A stretch of DNA of 53,111 nucleotides from Gemmatimonadota bacterium (GCA_022820995.1 JAJEEM010000011.1:1-53111), one strand, 5' to 3'. Shown: positions 41,537 to 50,402, counted from the first letter of the stretch. Numbers and translations are program-made. Notes: generated by a model not told the origin, from the sequence alone.

Positions 41537-42181
41537 TCAGCGGCCGAGCAGCTTTTCTACAGCCGTCTCGGACGCGGCTCCGACGATCCGGGCGTGTTCC
41601 GAGACGAAGGTCGGGGTCGCGGTGATCTGCCAGCGGTCGGCGAGGGCGGCGTCGCTGGCGAGGCGCTCGGCCGTCGCCGCGGAGTCCAGGCACCGGGCGA
41701 AGGGTGTTCCCGCGGGAATGTCCGCCGCCTTCGCGATGGATTCCCAGTCCGCGTCTCCCGTCTTCCAGTCTTCCTTCGTCATCAGGTAGTCGTGCATGCG
41801 CGGGAACGCCCCCTCGGCCTCGGCGCAGATCGCCGCCCGCGCCGCATCGGCGGAACGTTCCGAGAGGGGCACGTGAACCAGCACCACCCTCGCCTCACCC
41901 GACGCCGCCCACCCGTTCACGGTCTCGTGTGACGAGCGGCAGAAGGGGCAGAGGTAGTCGCTGAACTCGAAGATCGCGGGCGCGGCATCGCCGCCGCCGA
42001 GCACGCTCCCTCGCCCCGCGGCGGTCTGCTTCCCTTCCTCGCGGTAGCGCGCGAGCACCTGCCGCTCGGCCTTCCACTCCCGGAGGCGGCCGCCGACCAC
42101 GCCCGACGGGCGGAAGGCGATCACCGCCAGGAGGACGAAGCACACCGCGAGACCGAGGTCCTGGATTCCGGGTCGCTTCAT
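41537..42181 (-). CDS. DsbA-like thioredoxin-fold oxidoreductase
   Basis: 214 residues. Single N-terminal membrane anchor (LGLAVCFVLLAVIAF). The DsbA fold has active site C78-P-F-C81 (EFSDYLCPFCRSSHETVNGW), the inserted helical domain, and cis-Pro in ITATPTFVSE. The CPFC and Thr-cisPro context fits BdbD/DsbA-type thiol oxidases or reductases acting on exported proteins. Its ATG overlaps the propeller-gene stop, and that gene follows the six-Cys peptide. The obvious hypothesis is that it forms or shuffles the disulfides of the peptide. The TTCCCGCGGGAA palindrome lies inside this gene at 41707-41718. Confidence 0.9.
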   Translation of the reverse strand: MKRPGIQDLGLAVCFVLLAVIAFRPSGVVGGRLREWKAERQVLARYREEGKQTAAGRGSVLGGGDAAPAIFEFSDYLCPFCRSSHETVNGWAASGEARVVLVHVPLSERSADAARAAICAEAEGAFPRMHDYLMTKEDWKTGDADWESIAKAADIPAGTPFARCLDSAATAERLASDAALADRWQITATPTFVSEHARIVGAASETAVEKLLGR

Positions 42182-43437
42182 GTCCCCGGCGACCTCGCGC
42201 CCGCGGGCAGCGGGACGATCCAGACGTGTTCGAGGTCGAACTCATCCCGGACCACCCCGGCCGCCTCCGTTTCATCGGCCCAGAGCAGATCGAAGCCGCC
42301 GGGGAACTCGACGTCCCGGCCGGGGCTTCCCGGACCGGCGTACACGCTCCAGACCGAGACCTCTCCTTCGCCGCGCAGGGCGTCCCTTCGGGACCGGTAG
42401 TTCGTCACCCAGACGCGCCCGTCGTCGCCCGCAACCACGCCTCCCAGAGCCGGGAAGGAGTCGGGAAACGCCCACACCTCGAGCGTGGCCGCGATGCGGG
42501 TTTGCAGTCGGGCCGGCAGGAGACGGTTCATCTCGGCCCGGATGGGAGTGAGCGCCGTCTCGCGGTCCTCCGCGGTCAGGGGCAGCGATGGGACGGAGAA
42601 CTCGATCGGAGCCAGCGGCATGCCGCCGCCCGTCACCCGCTCCGCGCGCGGACGCTCCGTGGACCCGAAGAGAAGGACCGAATCGCCGGGCAGCACGAAC
42701 GGCTGGGGCGAGTACGGGATGCGGCCCGAGATGTACGCGTCTCCGGGATAGCTGAAGACCCGGACCCCCGTGGTCTCGGCGACGGGATCGAAGCCCGCTC
42801 CCTCGGCCGACGTCAGGAAGATGACGACCTGCAGAGGATGGGATTCTCCGATCTCGTCGACGCTTCGATCGGGCCTCGCGACCGCCCACACCAGCCGGCC
42901 GTCGTCCAGGGAACCCTGCAGTTGCGGGGATTGGAGCGTGTCTCCCGGAGGGATCGGCATCCCGACGCGCCGCACATCCCCGCCGGCGTACGGCCAGACG
43001 GACGCGGCGCCCCGCTCGCCGTCGTATACGACGACGGAATCGCCCCGGTATCCGAAGAGCGCCGTCAGTTCCCCGAGTTCACGCGGACCGCCGCCCGCGC
43101 CGCCCCGGGTGCCGCGCCACTCCCCGTCGAGCGTGAACGTGCGCAGCGTGGCATCGCCCCGGTTCGCCACGACCAGCACACCGGCCGCCCGGTCCACCAC
43201 GACGCCGGCGATGTCGTGGAAATCCGTCTCCCCATCCCCGGACACGCCTCCGAGCCGCAGGCGGGGCGGCCCCGCGCGAAGGTGCGCGGGGTCCGCTCCG
43301 AAGTCCGCTCCCGACTCCGCCGAGTCGACCGTGGGGGCAGGGTTCTCGCCGTCCAGACACGCGGCGGCCAGCATCGCCGCCGCGAGTGTCGTCCAGTGTC
43401 GGGGCCGCGAGCCGACCCCCGTTGTGTCGAGCCTCAT
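42178..43437 (-). CDS. 6-bladed beta-propeller lipoprotein 1
   Basis: 419 residues. Lipobox AMLAAAC near residue 26. After a short linker the protein reads as a propeller of the kind annotated 6-bladed beta-propeller in Bacteroidota and Gemmatimonadota: VVVDRAAGVLVVANRGDATLRTFTLDGEWRGTRGGAGGGPRE, where the DGEW and GGGPRE/GGPGEF box is a diagnostic blade, and VVYDGERGAASVWPYAGG, VTNYRSRRDALRGEGEVSVWSVY, FDLLWADETEAAGVVRDEFDLEHVWIVPL. No catalytic residues are seen. It lies between the Cys-rich peptide and the DsbA-like gene, overlapping the latter by 4 nt. Likely a binding or sensing scaffold on the outer membrane or in the periplasm. Confidence 0.85.
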   Translation of the reverse strand: MRLDTTGVGSRPRHWTTLAAAMLAAACLDGENPAPTVDSAESGADFGADPAHLRAGPPRLRLGGVSGDGETDFHDIAGVVVDRAAGVLVVANRGDATLRTFTLDGEWRGTRGGAGGGPRELGELTALFGYRGDSVVVYDGERGAASVWPYAGGDVRRVGMPIPPGDTLQSPQLQGSLDDGRLVWAVARPDRSVDEIGESHPLQVVIFLTSAEGAGFDPVAETTGVRVFSYPGDAYISGRIPYSPQPFVLPGDSVLLFGSTERPRAERVTGGGMPLAPIEFSVPSLPLTAEDRETALTPIRAEMNRLLPARLQTRIAATLEVWAFPDSFPALGGVVAGDDGRVWVTNYRSRRDALRGEGEVSVWSVYAGPGSPGRDVEFPGGFDLLWADETEAAGVVRDEFDLEHVWIVPLPAGARSPGT

Positions 43438-43447
43438 GTGATCTCCG

Positions 43448-43696
43448 TCAGAAGGGATAGGGATCCGAAGAAGGACCCCACGTCGGGAAGTAGCATTCCC
43501 GCATGCACTCGTTGAGTTCGTAGTTGCAGCCCCACTCGCCGTCCAGCACGCACCCCGCCCATCCCCGGAAACAGTCGGTCGTGCAGTCGTCGCCGCCTCG
43601 CGCGGACGCGGCCCGGCCGGGTTGCGCCAGGATGGCCGTGGCCAGCGCGAGGTTGAAGCCAAGCAGCACCCAGCGTCCCGCTTTCGTCGTCTTCAT
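43448..43696 (-). CDS. Small secreted six-cysteine peptide
   Basis: 82 residues. Signal peptide to about Ala30 (LLGFNLALATAILAQPGRAA). The 52-residue mature peptide holds six Cys at 38, 42, 49, 57, 64 and 68 with the mirror-symmetric spacing C-x3-C-x6-C-x7-C-x6-C-x3-C. It ends in an aromatic tail, YFPTWGPSSDPYPF. Three disulfides are likely, probably between two helical CxxxC turns. It precedes the propeller gene by 10 nt, and the DsbA-like gene follows that. This recalls the secreted NVEALA-type peptides found next to 6-bladed propeller genes in Bacteroides; the sequence itself does not share that motif. No biosynthetic enzymes for a modified peptide are adjacent. Confidence 0.75.
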   Translation of the reverse strand: MKTTKAGRWVLLGFNLALATAILAQPGRAASARGGDDCTTDCFRGWAGCVLDGEWGCNYELNECMRECYFPTWGPSSDPYPF

Positions 43697-43997
43697 CGTC
43701 CCCTCCCTTTCACGGGTCGTCGGAAGGCCGGTCGCGGCCGCCGCCGTGCCTGGCGCGCTCGTCGCGACCCTCCGGGACGGACCCCCCGTCCCACGCCTCC
43801 CGAGATTTCGCCCTCAGAGTCCGGGCGGCCATCAACGGGGTGTCAACGCGCTCTCGACACACACCGGGCGGGGCGGCGCGGGGCGGCACTCGCCTGCCCT
43901 CCGCGCGCCATGTATCGTCGGAATCTCACGGAATCGCGGGAGTCTGGTCGGAGCCGCGGGAGGCCGACCGGAACCTCGGGGACGACAGGAGGCATGG
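43697..43997. promoter_or_regulatory. Divergent promoter region with a TCAAC-N6-TCAAC site
   Basis: A 301-bp gene-free stretch between the Cys-rich peptide gene (minus) and the NmrA-type gene (plus). It contains TCAAC-GGGGTG-TCAAC at 43832-43847, with the same left flank GGCCATCAACGG as one copy at 31241-31252. The AGGAGG ribosome site of the NmrA gene is at 43987-43992. No gene or convincing -10/-35 pair was seen in the remainder. Confidence 0.5.
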
Positions 43998-44882
43998 ATG
44001 GCGGATGTGCTTTGCGTCGGCGGGACGGGGACCGTCGGGAGCCGGGTCGTCGAGGGCCTGGTGGCCCGCGGAGCGTCGGTCCGGTGCCTGACGCGCTCGG
44101 CGGACCGGGCCGGGGCTTCGGCCGGGACGTCGCACGAGGGCGTCGAATTCATGCAAGGCGACCTCGAGCGGCCCGACACGCTCGGGCCGGCGCTCGAAGG
44201 CGTGTCGCGCATGCACCTCCTCACGGCGCTCCACCCGCGGGAGGCTCGGCTCGGCATCGGGGCCGTCGACGCGGCCGCGGCGGCCGGCGTCGAGCGGATC
44301 GTCTTCCATTCCGCGCACCGCGCGCACGCGGCGCCCCACATCCCCCACTTCGCGAGCAAGATGGAGATCCTCGCCGCGCTCGAGGCCTCCGGCGTCCCGT
44401 GGGCGACGATCGAGCCGAACCACTACTTCCAGAACGACCTGTGGCTCAGGCGGTCGCTCGAAGCCGGCGTCTATCCCGCACCGCTCGGGAGCGCGGGGCT
44501 GCACCGGGTCGACGTCCGCGACATCGCCGACGCCACCGTGAACGCGCTCCTCGACGACGGCCACGAGGGGATCCGGTATCCGGTGGTCGGACCGCAGCTA
44601 CTGACGTCCGGGCATGTCGCCCGCATCTGGAGCGAACACCTCGGGCGCGAGATCGAGTACGTCGGCGACGACCTCGACGCGTGGGAGGCGCGCGCGGGCC
44701 GAAGCCTGCCGGACTGGCTCGTGAGGGACCTGCGGATCATGTCCGAGTACTTCCTCTCCCACGGACTCATCGCGACGGAGGAGGACTTCGCGACGATGAG
44801 CCACGTGCTCGGCCACGCGCCGCGCGCGTTCGATGACTTCGTGCGGGAGACGGTCGCGGCCTGGTCCGGCGAAGGAGCCTGA
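43998..44882 (+). CDS. NmrA-like NAD(P)-binding protein (atypical SDR)
   Basis: 294 residues from ATG 43998, 5 nt after AGGAGG; an ATG at 43994 is out of frame. Rossmann motif VGGTGTVGSRVVEGLVARGASVRCLTR, with the Arg of CLTR suggesting NADP preference, and GDLERPDTLGPALEGVSRMHLLTAL. YxxxK is absent, the usual case for NmrA/HSCARG-type atypical SDRs: VFHSAHRAHAAPHIPHFASKMEILAALEASGVPWATIEPNHYFQN. Such proteins are redox sensors or quinone/imine reductases. It is followed directly by NfeD-like and flotillin genes, with no gap (stop TGA at 44880-44882, next ATG at 44883). Any functional link with those membrane genes is unproven. Confidence 0.88.
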   Translation: MADVLCVGGTGTVGSRVVEGLVARGASVRCLTRSADRAGASAGTSHEGVEFMQGDLERPDTLGPALEGVSRMHLLTALHPREARLGIGAVDAAAAAGVERIVFHSAHRAHAAPHIPHFASKMEILAALEASGVPWATIEPNHYFQNDLWLRRSLEAGVYPAPLGSAGLHRVDVRDIADATVNALLDDGHEGIRYPVVGPQLLTSGHVARIWSEHLGREIEYVGDDLDAWEARAGRSLPDWLVRDLRIMSEYFLSHGLIATEEDFATMSHVLGHAPRAFDDFVRETVAAWSGEGA

Positions 44883-45443
44883 ATGTTCACGATATACATC
44901 TTCTGTCTCCTGGTGGGCGGCGGCTTCCTCGCGCTGTCCGTGTTCGGCGACTTCCTGGACGGTATGGACATCGATGTGGATGTCGACGGGGAGCTGGACG
45001 CGGGGGGAGCGACCGATGTGGCGAGACTCCTCTCGCTGCGGACGGTCGTCTACGCCCTGTTCGGATTCGGCGCCACCGGGGCCGTCCTGCACTGGTTCAC
45101 GGGTCCCGCCGTCACGGCCGCCATCGCCGGCGTCACCGGACTCGCCTCCGGAGCGTTCATCGGCGCCGCTTTCCGCTACATCAGGCGCTCGGGCGGCGGG
45201 ACGGCGCTCGGAGAGCGTTCGCTGGCGGGATTGACGGGTGAAGTCACGATGGAAATAGCGCCGGATGGCGCGGGTACGGTGAAGGTGTCGCGCGGCGAGC
45301 GCCGCTACAGCGTGCGGGCCCGCCTGGACTCGACGTGCCCCGACGACCTGCCGCTCCGGGCCGGACAGTCGGTCGTCGTCGTGCGCATGACGGACGGCAT
45401 CGCGGATGTCGCGCCGGTAGACATGAAACTGCTCGAGGAATAA
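44883..45443 (+). CDS. NfeD-like membrane protein, partner of flotillin
   Basis: 186 residues. One N-terminal membrane helix, an acidic loop (DGMDIDVDVDGELDAGG), two or three further helices (VVYALFGFGATGAVLHWF, AVTAAIAGVTGLASGAFIGAAF), and a C-terminal OB-fold domain (LAGLTGEVTMEIAPDGAGTVKVSRGERRYSVRAR, LRAGQSVVVVRMTDGIADVAPV). This is the short NfeD/YuaF layout. NfeD proteins are almost always encoded beside SPFH/flotillin genes and assist their membrane assembly. It starts next to the NmrA stop and ends 10 nt before the flotillin ATG. Confidence 0.85.
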   Translation: MFTIYIFCLLVGGGFLALSVFGDFLDGMDIDVDVDGELDAGGATDVARLLSLRTVVYALFGFGATGAVLHWFTGPAVTAAIAGVTGLASGAFIGAAFRYIRRSGGGTALGERSLAGLTGEVTMEIAPDGAGTVKVSRGERRYSVRARLDSTCPDDLPLRAGQSVVVVRMTDGIADVAPVDMKLLEE

Positions 45444-45453
45444 CGAGGTGGAA

Positions 45454-46779
45454 ATGCAAGACCTTCTGAATGTCCTGGCCGCCCCCGTCACGATGGCTGC
45501 CGTCTTCTTCGTCGTCGTGCTCGTGGCGATCGTCACGATCAAGAACCTGATCGTCATCGTCCCGCCCAACCGCGCCGCCGTGATCACGGGCCGGAACCGC
45601 ATGCTGACCGACGGCCAGTCCGTCGGCTACCGCTCCATCTCGGGCGGGCGCACCCTCCGGATCCCGATCATCGAGACGGTCCAGCACATGAACCTCGAGA
45701 CCATCCCCATCGAGGTCTTCGTCAACAACGCCTTCTCGAAGGGGAACATCCCGCTGAGCGTGGAGGCGATCGCGAACGTGAAGATCGCCTCGGAGCCCGA
45801 GTGGGTGTTCAACAACGCGGTGGAGCGCCTCCTCGGGAAGACGGAGGAGGAAGTCCGGGAACTCGCCCAGGACACGCTCACCGGGAACCTGCGCGGCGTG
45901 CTCGCCACGCTGACTCCGGAAGCCGTGAACGAGGACCGGCTGGGGTTCGCCAAGGCGCTGTCGGAAGACGCGGGAGAGGACCTGGCATCGCTCGGCTTCC
46001 ACCTCGACGTGCTCAAGATCCAGAACGTGAGCGACGAGCGGGGCTACCTGGACGCGATCGGGCGGGAGAAGTCGGCCGAGGCCATCCGGGCCGCGGAGAT
46101 CGCCGAGGCGCAGGCGGAGGCCGACACGCGGGAGGCGCAGGCCGAGGCGAGACGGCGCGCGGAGGTGCGGGAGGCCGCCGCCTCGATCAAGGTCGCCGAG
46201 GCCCAGAACGAACTGCGCGTGCGCAAGGCCGAACTGCACCGCGAGGGCGACACGGCCGAGAAGATCGCGCGCGTGAAGGCGCAGGAGGCCGAGGTCGAGG
46301 CCGAGAAGATCCTCGAGATGAAGCGCGTGGAGCGCGAGGAGCAGCGGCTGCGGGCGGACGTGATCGAGCCCGCCAAGGCCGAGAAGATGGCCGCGTTCGC
46401 GCGGGCGGAGGCCGAAGCGGCCCCGATCCTCGAGCGCGGGAAGGCCCAGGTCGAGGTCCTGAAGCGGCTCTACGCCGAGGTTCAGACCGGAGGCGATGCC
46501 GCGTTCGCCGTGTTCATGGCCGAGAAGCTCCCCGAACTGCTCGAGATCGCCGTCGGCGCGGTGGAGGGCGTGGACATCGACCGCGTGGTTGTGATGGACG
46601 GAGGCCAGGGCGAGGGCGTCTCCAACGCGCTAAACCAGCGCGTGAGGGGCGCCTACGGGACGATGGAGGGGCTCGCCTCGGTGCTGGGCCTCGACATCCA
46701 GGAGGTGTTGCAGCGAGCGGTGGGGTCGGGGGACGAGAGTGGAGGTGAAACGGTGGCAGAGATTCCGTCACCTCAGTAA
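45454..46779 (+). CDS. Flotillin-like SPFH-domain protein
   Basis: 441 residues from ATG 45454. A GAGG five bases before supports this start; a GTG at 45448 lies within that ribosome site. An N-terminal membrane segment (VTMAAVFFVVVLVAIVTIKNLIVIVPP) precedes the SPFH domain (AVITGR, LRIPIIETVQHMNLETIPIEVFVNNAFSKGNIPLSVEAIANVKIA). A long Ala/Glu/Arg coiled coil follows (about residues 205-330) with the EA-repeat of flotillins, and then a C-terminal helical part. It organises membrane microdomains and affects membrane fluidity. The NfeD partner is directly upstream, which is the classical flotillin operon. Confidence 0.95.
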   Translation: MQDLLNVLAAPVTMAAVFFVVVLVAIVTIKNLIVIVPPNRAAVITGRNRMLTDGQSVGYRSISGGRTLRIPIIETVQHMNLETIPIEVFVNNAFSKGNIPLSVEAIANVKIASEPEWVFNNAVERLLGKTEEEVRELAQDTLTGNLRGVLATLTPEAVNEDRLGFAKALSEDAGEDLASLGFHLDVLKIQNVSDERGYLDAIGREKSAEAIRAAEIAEAQAEADTREAQAEARRRAEVREAAASIKVAEAQNELRVRKAELHREGDTAEKIARVKAQEAEVEAEKILEMKRVEREEQRLRADVIEPAKAEKMAAFARAEAEAAPILERGKAQVEVLKRLYAEVQTGGDAAFAVFMAEKLPELLEIAVGAVEGVDIDRVVVMDGGQGEGVSNALNQRVRGAYGTMEGLASVLGLDIQEVLQRAVGSGDESGGETVAEIPSPQ

Positions 46780-46792
46780 CCCGCTACAGCCG

Positions 46793-46828
46793 GGGGCCGG
46801 ACATTCGCACACGGGAATGACCGGCCCC
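46793..46828. terminator. Long hairpin between convergent flotillin and propeller genes
   Basis: Inverted repeat GGGGCCGG (46793-46800) with CCGGCCCC (46821-46828), extended inward by CATTC (46802-46806) with GAATG (46815-46819) around one A/A mismatch. It starts 14 nt after the flotillin stop and lies 35 nt from the propeller stop. No T-tract follows on either strand, so it is a transcription barrier or RNA-stabilising stem rather than a classical terminator. Confidence 0.55.
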
Positions 46829-46862
46829 TCGGTCTGGCCTCGGCGCAGCCGACGCGGCTTCC

Positions 46863-48053
46863 TTAGCGCATGATTTCGTAGCGGACGACGTAGGGGATGT
46901 CGAGCGCATCCCTCTCCACCACCCAGGCTTCGTTCCGGTTCGCGTAGTCGATATGCCACCTGGTGGGTAGCCGAAATCGGCCGATGGAGGCTCCGGAGGC
47001 ATCGAATACGAGCCAGTCACGCTCGCCGTCCTCGTCGAGTCCCGCGATCCACGCGGTGCCGTCGCCGCCCACGACTACGTTGGTGACGGGAGGATAATAG
47101 CGGGTCTGCTCGAAGAATTCGCGTACGGCGTTCGTGAACACACGCTGGCCAGCTACGGCTTCGGACATTCTCGGATAGCCCAACATCGTCTCGATCTCGT
47201 CATCGTAGTAGCCGTCCGGAACGGGGCGCGGCTCATAGGCGAGGCGGCGGTGGAACAGGGTGTCGCCGTTGGAATGCACGATTGTCACGCCGAACTCGGC
47301 AGGACCGTCCCCCGCCCACGGCCCGCCCTCGACGACCACGATGCTCGACCTGTCAGGCGCGAATCGCCAGTTGTCCCCCTGCGCAATCGGGTGGCTCAGG
47401 CGCACCGTTCCATCCTCCACCAGGCCAGCTGTGATGCTGACGGAATTTTGCGCCGACAGCAGCGTAAGCGTGTCACGCAGTGCGCCCGCCGTGTCCAACA
47501 CCACCATGGGCACGGTCGTGAGGATCCCATGCTCGGGGGCCGCGTCGGAAGGATGCGGCGCGGCCGCTGCGCGCGATTCGGACAGCGCGACGAGCGGTAC
47601 AGGTCGTGCCGTTCCGGACGCGTCCGGCCCGTACGCGTGGTAGGGGATCGTCCTCACCTCACCCGTCGCGACTTCATAGAACGTGAAGCGCCGTAGTTCC
47701 GTGTCGCCGATCGATAGAGTCCCCGGTTTGCTCCAACCCATCGTCATCGGCAGCATCAGCTCGCCGGGGCCCGACCCGCGGCCCCCCAGGTCGCGGACGA
47801 ACTCGCCGTCACGAGTGAAGACCCGGATCGTGCCATCTCGTGCCAGGAGAACGTACACGCGGTCCTGGTCGACCAGCACCCCGCCGACGGCCCAGAGTCC
47901 GTACACCGGATCATCCGGGCTTCCGATTGCGAGACCCCGCCGCAGGGTCCACTCCGGCACGTCGCCGATGCCTTCGTCCGACGCCGGGGCGCCGCAGGCG
48001 AGCGCCAGTGGCACCAGGAGGACACCCCCGGCAAGTCGTCGCGACCCACCCAT
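46863..48053 (-). CDS. 6-bladed beta-propeller lipoprotein 2
   Basis: 396 residues from ATG 48053; a TTG at 48074 extends it with no better signal. The lipobox is GVLLVPLALAC. The propeller blades share the family signature: VLVDQDRVYVLLARDGTIRVFTRDGEFVRDLGGRGSGPGELMLPM, where the GxGPGEL box marks the class, then LSIGDTELRRFTFYEVATGEV, FGVTIVHSNGDTLFHRRLAYEP, VVVGGDGTAWIAGLDEDGERDWLVFDASGASIGRFRLP. It is a paralog of the genes at 48090 and 51772. It follows the next propeller gene by 37 nt and is probably cotranscribed. No catalytic motif. Confidence 0.85.
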   Translation of the reverse strand: MGGSRRLAGGVLLVPLALACGAPASDEGIGDVPEWTLRRGLAIGSPDDPVYGLWAVGGVLVDQDRVYVLLARDGTIRVFTRDGEFVRDLGGRGSGPGELMLPMTMGWSKPGTLSIGDTELRRFTFYEVATGEVRTIPYHAYGPDASGTARPVPLVALSESRAAAAPHPSDAAPEHGILTTVPMVVLDTAGALRDTLTLLSAQNSVSITAGLVEDGTVRLSHPIAQGDNWRFAPDRSSIVVVEGGPWAGDGPAEFGVTIVHSNGDTLFHRRLAYEPRPVPDGYYDDEIETMLGYPRMSEAVAGQRVFTNAVREFFEQTRYYPPVTNVVVGGDGTAWIAGLDEDGERDWLVFDASGASIGRFRLPTRWHIDYANRNEAWVVERDALDIPYVVRYEIMR

Positions 48054-48089
48054 GCAGTTGAGAGTTCTCGACAAGGAATTCAGCTCCGC

Positions 48090-49190
48090 CTACCGCGGGT
48101 CGGTCACGCTGGAGATGTCGTACCAGTCCACGCGGCGTTCCTCGACTACGCCGCCGGCGTCCCGCACGACGAGAACCGCGAGCGTGTCCCCGAGGACATC
48201 CATCCCGACGATCTGGTCCGCCACCTGCAGCGTCAGTGCGTACTGGGGACCGTCGTCCGTGAGACGAAACATGTCGATGCGGCTGAAAGCGACCACGTCG
48301 CCCCAAGCATTCCGATGCGACACTGCCCAGAACCGCCGACGGTCATCCAGAACCCGCGATCCGTACCACGACTTCGGCCTGGACCGAATCTCCTCCTCAT
48401 CGACGGGTGGTCTCCAACGTGCTGACTGGAGCATCCGTACCTCAGAAGCCACCTCCTCGTCGGTCGGGTATCGCTCGACATACGTGGGGGACCGCACGAT
48501 CGCGGCGGGCTCCGCCGCGTCCCGGTCCGCGTACCAGACCAGAAACTCGCCGTGGCACGTCACGAACAGGAATCCGTCCCGTCCATCCCCGTATCCCGAC
48601 GCCAGCCGGGTGGTCCTCCACAAAGGCGTCGAGCAATTCACGACGTCGGCTTCGTACGGGAACGCCCGCTCCCACTCCACCCGACCCGTCTCGACATCGA
48701 TCTCCGCCTGCACGAGCGGCGGTTCGCCGCTTGCGTCGGGGCTCCGATACCAGCCGGACGCCATCCCGTCCGTCACCTGGCGGCTTTGAAACGAGAACCC
48801 GCGTGGAAGCCCTCCCGTGGAAGCAAGGAACTCGCCCGACCTGGAGAACGTCGACAGGCGGTTCAGTCGAAAGTCGAGTACTCCGACCGTACCCGAGGCG
48901 CCGCGAAGCAGGTCACTGGGAAACATGAACTCGCCCGGCCCTTCGCCCTCGGCGCCGAACTCGAGGGCCTCACCTCCGGGATCGACGCAACTCACGCGGC
49001 TCCAGTACGAATCGATGACGCATGCCGCGCCGTTGGCCAGGAGAGTGAGCCGACTGCGTAGGCTCAGCGGCGACGGCGCGGAGGCAAACGCATCGAGCTC
49101 GACGGGCTCAAATGCGACATCGGCCGGCCCGCCACAGGCCGCCGCGAGCAGCGCAGTGACGAGCACGGCCTGACGACGAGGATTGGACAC
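48090..49190 (-). CDS. 6-bladed beta-propeller lipoprotein 3
   Basis: 366 residues. Lipobox LLAAACGG. Propeller blades with the class signature GPGEFMFPSDLL and LDFRLNRLSTFSRSGEFLASTGGLPRGFSF. Two Cys pairs are likely structural (CVIDSYWSRVSC in blade 1; VNCS and VTCHGE in later blades). It is the most divergent of the four propellers in the window. It starts about 75 bp after the stop of the first plug-like gene and precedes propeller 2 by 37 nt, so all three may be one transcript. Function inferred only as binding or scaffold. Confidence 0.83.
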   Translation of the reverse strand: MSNPRRQAVLVTALLAAACGGPADVAFEPVELDAFASAPSPLSLRSRLTLLANGAACVIDSYWSRVSCVDPGGEALEFGAEGEGPGEFMFPSDLLRGASGTVGVLDFRLNRLSTFSRSGEFLASTGGLPRGFSFQSRQVTDGMASGWYRSPDASGEPPLVQAEIDVETGRVEWERAFPYEADVVNCSTPLWRTTRLASGYGDGRDGFLFVTCHGEFLVWYADRDAAEPAAIVRSPTYVERYPTDEEVASEVRMLQSARWRPPVDEEEIRSRPKSWYGSRVLDDRRRFWAVSHRNAWGDVVAFSRIDMFRLTDDGPQYALTLQVADQIVGMDVLGDTLAVLVVRDAGGVVEERRVDWYDISSVTDPR

Positions 49191-49265
49191 CAGGAGACCC
49201 TTCGCAGGAGTACCAGCAGCGAAAGGTGTCGATGCTAGGTCTCGCCCGGGAGTTGGGCAACGCGA

Positions 49266-50402
49266 TTACCTGGTCCAGACCACGACAGCCCCGCAGCGGG
49301 CATCTGAGCCGGTGAACTCGGCGGGGAGCGAAGCAGGCCCCTTGTACACCTCGATGCCTACAACCTCAAAGGGCTTCACGAATTGGTCGATCCCCCCGCC
49401 CCGGAGCAGAACGCCGTCAAGGTACTGCTTCATTGGACAGGGTTGTAACGAGAATCCCACCGACATCCGGCGATTGGACAACCCCGACATGCCCGGAACC
49501 ATCATGGAAACGAAGCCCGCAATGCTGGAGGGCCGCCAACGGTCGATTTCGTCGGCCGTAATGAAGTGGCCCAGCCCGGTCAGTTCGCCCCAGTGCTTAC
49601 GCTCGTAGAAACCTGTGATCTCGAGTCGCCGCACTCTTGTCGCGGTCGCCACGATGGGCTCCATCTCCACCGGCGCGGGAACCAGACCGATTTCCACGTC
49701 TGTCGTGAGCCCCTGGCCCACTGTCACGGAATGTCGCAGGGGAGAGTAGCCGATCCGCCGCACCTCCAGTACATGTTCACCAGGCGGGACGCCGGTGAGC
49801 ACGAATCGGCCCTGTTGGTTCGTGTCGATCACAGCTGGCCGGCCGCGGATGGATACCGCCGCCGTGACGACGGGAGCTTCGGTCAAAACGTCCAGCACCT
49901 GGCCCATAAGGCGCCCCGAACGAACACCCTCCGTCAGGATCCGGAGCACGACTTCGCGCGTTACGCCCGGCTCGAAGGTCGCGACCGCCTGCCGGCTCGA
50001 GTCGTCGCCGAACTCGGCCCATAGCGTGGCCCCCTCCACGTTCTCAGAGACGCATAGGGAGTAATGGCCGTCTGCTCCGGCGGCATCCCGGACCGGCCTC
50101 TCGACGAGATCGGTCCACCTCACGACCACGATCGCCCCCGGCAACAGGACCGTCCCGGACTCGTCAGCGACCCTGACGTGGAGCATGGCCCGGTCGCCGC
50201 ATTGCTCCTGCTGCTGGGCCCCAGTTGTGGCGGCGGTCGTCAGCAGGGCACACCAAGCGACGATGGTGGCGGGACGTAGCGACCATTGCCTGAGCGAATG
50301 CGACGACACGTTGCGGTGGGTTACCCCGCGGGTCACCGCAGTCCCTCGATCCTCCAGCGCGCGATCATGGGAAGATCGAATCCGTCCCAGCTTACGGTCC
50401 AT
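49266..50402 (-). CDS. Barrel-less TonB-plug protein with two regulatory beta-domains, copy 1
   Basis: 378 residues from ATG 50402, which has GGGAG 7 nt upstream; the frame opens further upstream without a ribosome site. After a membrane signal (ATIVAWCALLTTAATTGAQ) come two carboxypeptidase-regulatory-like beta-sandwiches (LHVRVADESGTVLLPGAIVVVRW; GRLMGQVLDVLTEAPVVTAAVSIRGR ... GRFVLTGVPPGEHVLEVRRIGYSPL). A plug-type domain follows (LGHFITADEIDRWRPSSIAGFVSMMVPGM ... VGIEVYKGPASLPAEFTG) and the protein ends in CGAVVVWTR. The 22-strand barrel of TonB receptors is absent. Four Cys are conserved with copy 2. It may be a soluble or lipid-surface ligand module. Confidence 0.75.
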   Translation of the reverse strand: MDRKLGRIRSSHDRALEDRGTAVTRGVTHRNVSSHSLRQWSLRPATIVAWCALLTTAATTGAQQQEQCGDRAMLHVRVADESGTVLLPGAIVVVRWTDLVERPVRDAAGADGHYSLCVSENVEGATLWAEFGDDSSRQAVATFEPGVTREVVLRILTEGVRSGRLMGQVLDVLTEAPVVTAAVSIRGRPAVIDTNQQGRFVLTGVPPGEHVLEVRRIGYSPLRHSVTVGQGLTTDVEIGLVPAPVEMEPIVATATRVRRLEITGFYERKHWGELTGLGHFITADEIDRWRPSSIAGFVSMMVPGMSGLSNRRMSVGFSLQPCPMKQYLDGVLLRGGGIDQFVKPFEVVGIEVYKGPASLPAEFTGSDARCGAVVVWTR

